Source: an uncultured Lachnospiraceae bacterium
GTDB taxonomy: Bacteria > Bacillota > Clostridia > Lachnospirales > Lachnospiraceae
Length of the DNA: 15,055 bases
Assembly: GCA_947594085.1 (NCBI GenBank)
Contig: CANQEB010000029.1
Location: forward strand, 1-15,055
Direction of reading: 5' to 3'
Position numbers and translations under genes: made by a program
Shown here: one piece after another, positions 14,496 through 15,055 of the stretch
How positions within the stretch are numbered: the first letter of the stretch is position 1
Layout of the letters: each line of letters opens with the position of its first letter
Notes under the pieces: model-generated
The model's database searches: none
Told to the model about the DNA's origin: nothing
What the model saw: the letters and a program-made list of their open reading frames with translations, nothing else

Positions 14496-14524
14496 ACAAT
14501 AGCATAACCCAAAATGAATGTCAA
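14496..14524 (-). promoter_or_regulatory. Possible minus-strand promoter facing the ORF remnant
   Basis: On the minus strand a perfect TTGACA (14524-14519) is 17 bases from TATTGT (14501-14496), with TG one base before the -10. Initiation near 14489 would read through the inverted repeat into the 29-codon fragment. Confidence 0.4.
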
Positions 14525-14697
14525 CATCAAAAAGTTGTAATATATAAGAATAATGTGATAAATTGAAAATGTATATGAAGGACTAGAATAGATGGAAAGA
14601 CAGACAATCCGGAAAGCGTGCAAGAATAGGGAAATGAATTCAAAAGATGAAACGATTTAGTAACGTGAAAAGTTTCAAAAAAAATACAACACTGTTC

Positions 14698-14726
14698 TTG
14701 TAGCATATCCCGAAATGTGTTATAAT
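14698..14726 (+). promoter_or_regulatory. Extended -10 promoter for the His-rich gene
   Basis: A perfect TATAAT at 14721-14726 is preceded by TG at 14718-14719 (extended -10). TTGTAG at 14698-14703, 17 bases upstream, is a weak -35. Predicted initiation near 14733 leaves a leader of about 66 bases. Confidence 0.65.
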
Positions 14727-14764
14727 ACACCCAAATGTGAAAAAGCATTTTAGAATGTGAAAAA
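14713..14764 (+). repeat. Three 20-bp-spaced AATGTG repeats over the promoter
   Basis: AAATGTG begins at 14713 and 14733, and GAATGTG at 14753, exactly 20 bases apart. The last two extend to AATGTGAAAAA (14734-14744 and 14754-14764). The first overlaps the extended -10. Spacing of two helical turns places all copies on one DNA face, as for cooperative repressor binding. A related AACGTGAAAA lies at 14662-14671, out of phase. Confidence 0.5.
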
Positions 14765-14798
14765 AATAACAAACATATTGTGCAAAAGGAGATCAGAT

Positions 14799-15055
14799 AT
14801 GCATTTGATTCAGGATGAAAACGGCAATCCCTGCCCGCATTCACACGAGCATGAACATGCACATACGCACACTTACGAACACACGCATCCCCACAGTCAC
14901 GAGCATGGGCATGAGGACGAGCATGATCACGTCCACGAGGGAGAGCACGGACATTGCCACGGGCACGCGGAGGACGCAGGCTGCTGTCACGATCATGCGG
15001 AGGCTGAGGGCGGACATACGCACTGCGGCGGCTGCGGCCATGCAGGGCATGGACA
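14799..15055 (+). CDS. Histidine-rich, cysteine-containing protein, probable metal binder (partial)
   Basis: The ORF starts at ATG14799 with AAGGAG at 14786-14791 and runs off the right edge after 85 complete codons without a stop. Twenty-six of the 85 residues are His, mostly as alternating xHxH runs (SHEHEHAHTHT, HEHGHEDEHDHVH), with six Cys including CC and HCGGCGH. The start MHLIQDENGNPCPH is ordinary, so the His tract is part of a real coding sequence with codon choice mixed between CAT and CAC. Such tracts bind Zn, Ni, Co or Cu and occur in metal chaperones, storage proteins and cation transporters. No signal peptide is seen at the N-terminus, so a cytoplasmic start is likely. The remaining domain, which would define the function, is outside the window. 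Confidence 0.85.
   Translation, partial: MHLIQDENGNPCPHSHEHEHAHTHTYEHTHPHSHEHGHEDEHDHVHEGEHGHCHGHAEDAGCCHDHAEAEGGHTHCGGCGHAGHG

Larger units (their letters stand above)
14207..14798. other. Gene-poor AT-rich region with two terminators, an ORF remnant and promoters
   Basis: No complete gene is seen in 592 bases. The stretch holds terminators at 14265-14299 and 14429-14463, a short minus-strand protein-like fragment (14336-14425) with an upstream minus-strand promoter (14496-14524), the 11-base inverted repeat TTACATTGTAA at 14309-14319, and the promoter with phased repeats of the His-rich gene (14698-14764). From about 14530 to 14690 the sequence is AT-rich and nothing is recognised. Confidence 0.6.

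Noticed and set aside
14527..14862. Minus-strand ORF across the His-rich promoter and start
   Set aside because: It crosses a strong promoter and the His-rich start; its low-complexity Phe/Leu/Ser content comes from AT-rich non-coding sequence.
14799..15055. CRISPR-like or tandem repeat interpretation of the CAT/CAC-rich stretch
   Set aside because: The periodicity is codon-level (His every second residue), without conserved repeat and spacer units.

Overview
The window reads as a chromosomal segment of a moderately GC-rich anaerobic Firmicute, most likely a Lachnospiraceae/Clostridium cluster XIVa-type organism. The reasons are the gene order rimM-trmD-rplS-lepB-rbgA-rnhB-yraN, strong AGGAGG-type ribosome sites, a 392-residue divergent PRPP synthetase, and a DUF512 protein fused by overlap to der. 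Family and lineage calls are made from reading the sequence only; no search was run.

Layout. The first 75 bases are the 3' end (domains V and VI) of a group II intron lying just upstream of rimM. Bases 117-1905 encode tRNA/ribosome maturation genes: rimM, trmD (4-base overlap) and rplS. rplS appears to have its own extended -10 promoter inside the end of trmD and is closed by a strong terminator. Bases 1993-6879 hold a run of plus-strand genes: three type I signal peptidase paralogues with the ribosome-assembly GTPase rbgA between the first two, then rnhB, yraN and pgeF. A minus-strand prs-type gene (8115-6937) converges on pgeF. It diverges, through a compact promoter region, from a second plus-strand operon (8282-12736): DUF512 radical-SAM-like protein, der, plsY and gpsA. 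The last two act in sequence: GpsA makes sn-glycerol-3-phosphate and PlsY acylates it. A terminator follows.

The right end (12737-15055) is the accessory part. It has a PAP2-type membrane phosphatase behind a perfect TTGACA -35 box and a 12-bp palindrome. Next is a 49-residue small gene with a strong ribosome site and a double-glycine leader signature ending in a short Trp-rich tail (candidate secreted peptide). A mostly non-coding, AT-rich stretch follows with two terminators, a minus-strand promoter facing a short protein-like ORF remnant, and a strong extended -10 promoter with a 20-bp-spaced repeat. That promoter drives an extremely His-rich, Cys-containing protein (probable metal binder) which runs off the window.

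The most notable items are the GG-leader peptide beside the PAP2 gene, the intron end next to rimM, the signal peptidase cluster, and the phased repeat in front of the His-rich gene. Most of the rest is conserved housekeeping sequence.
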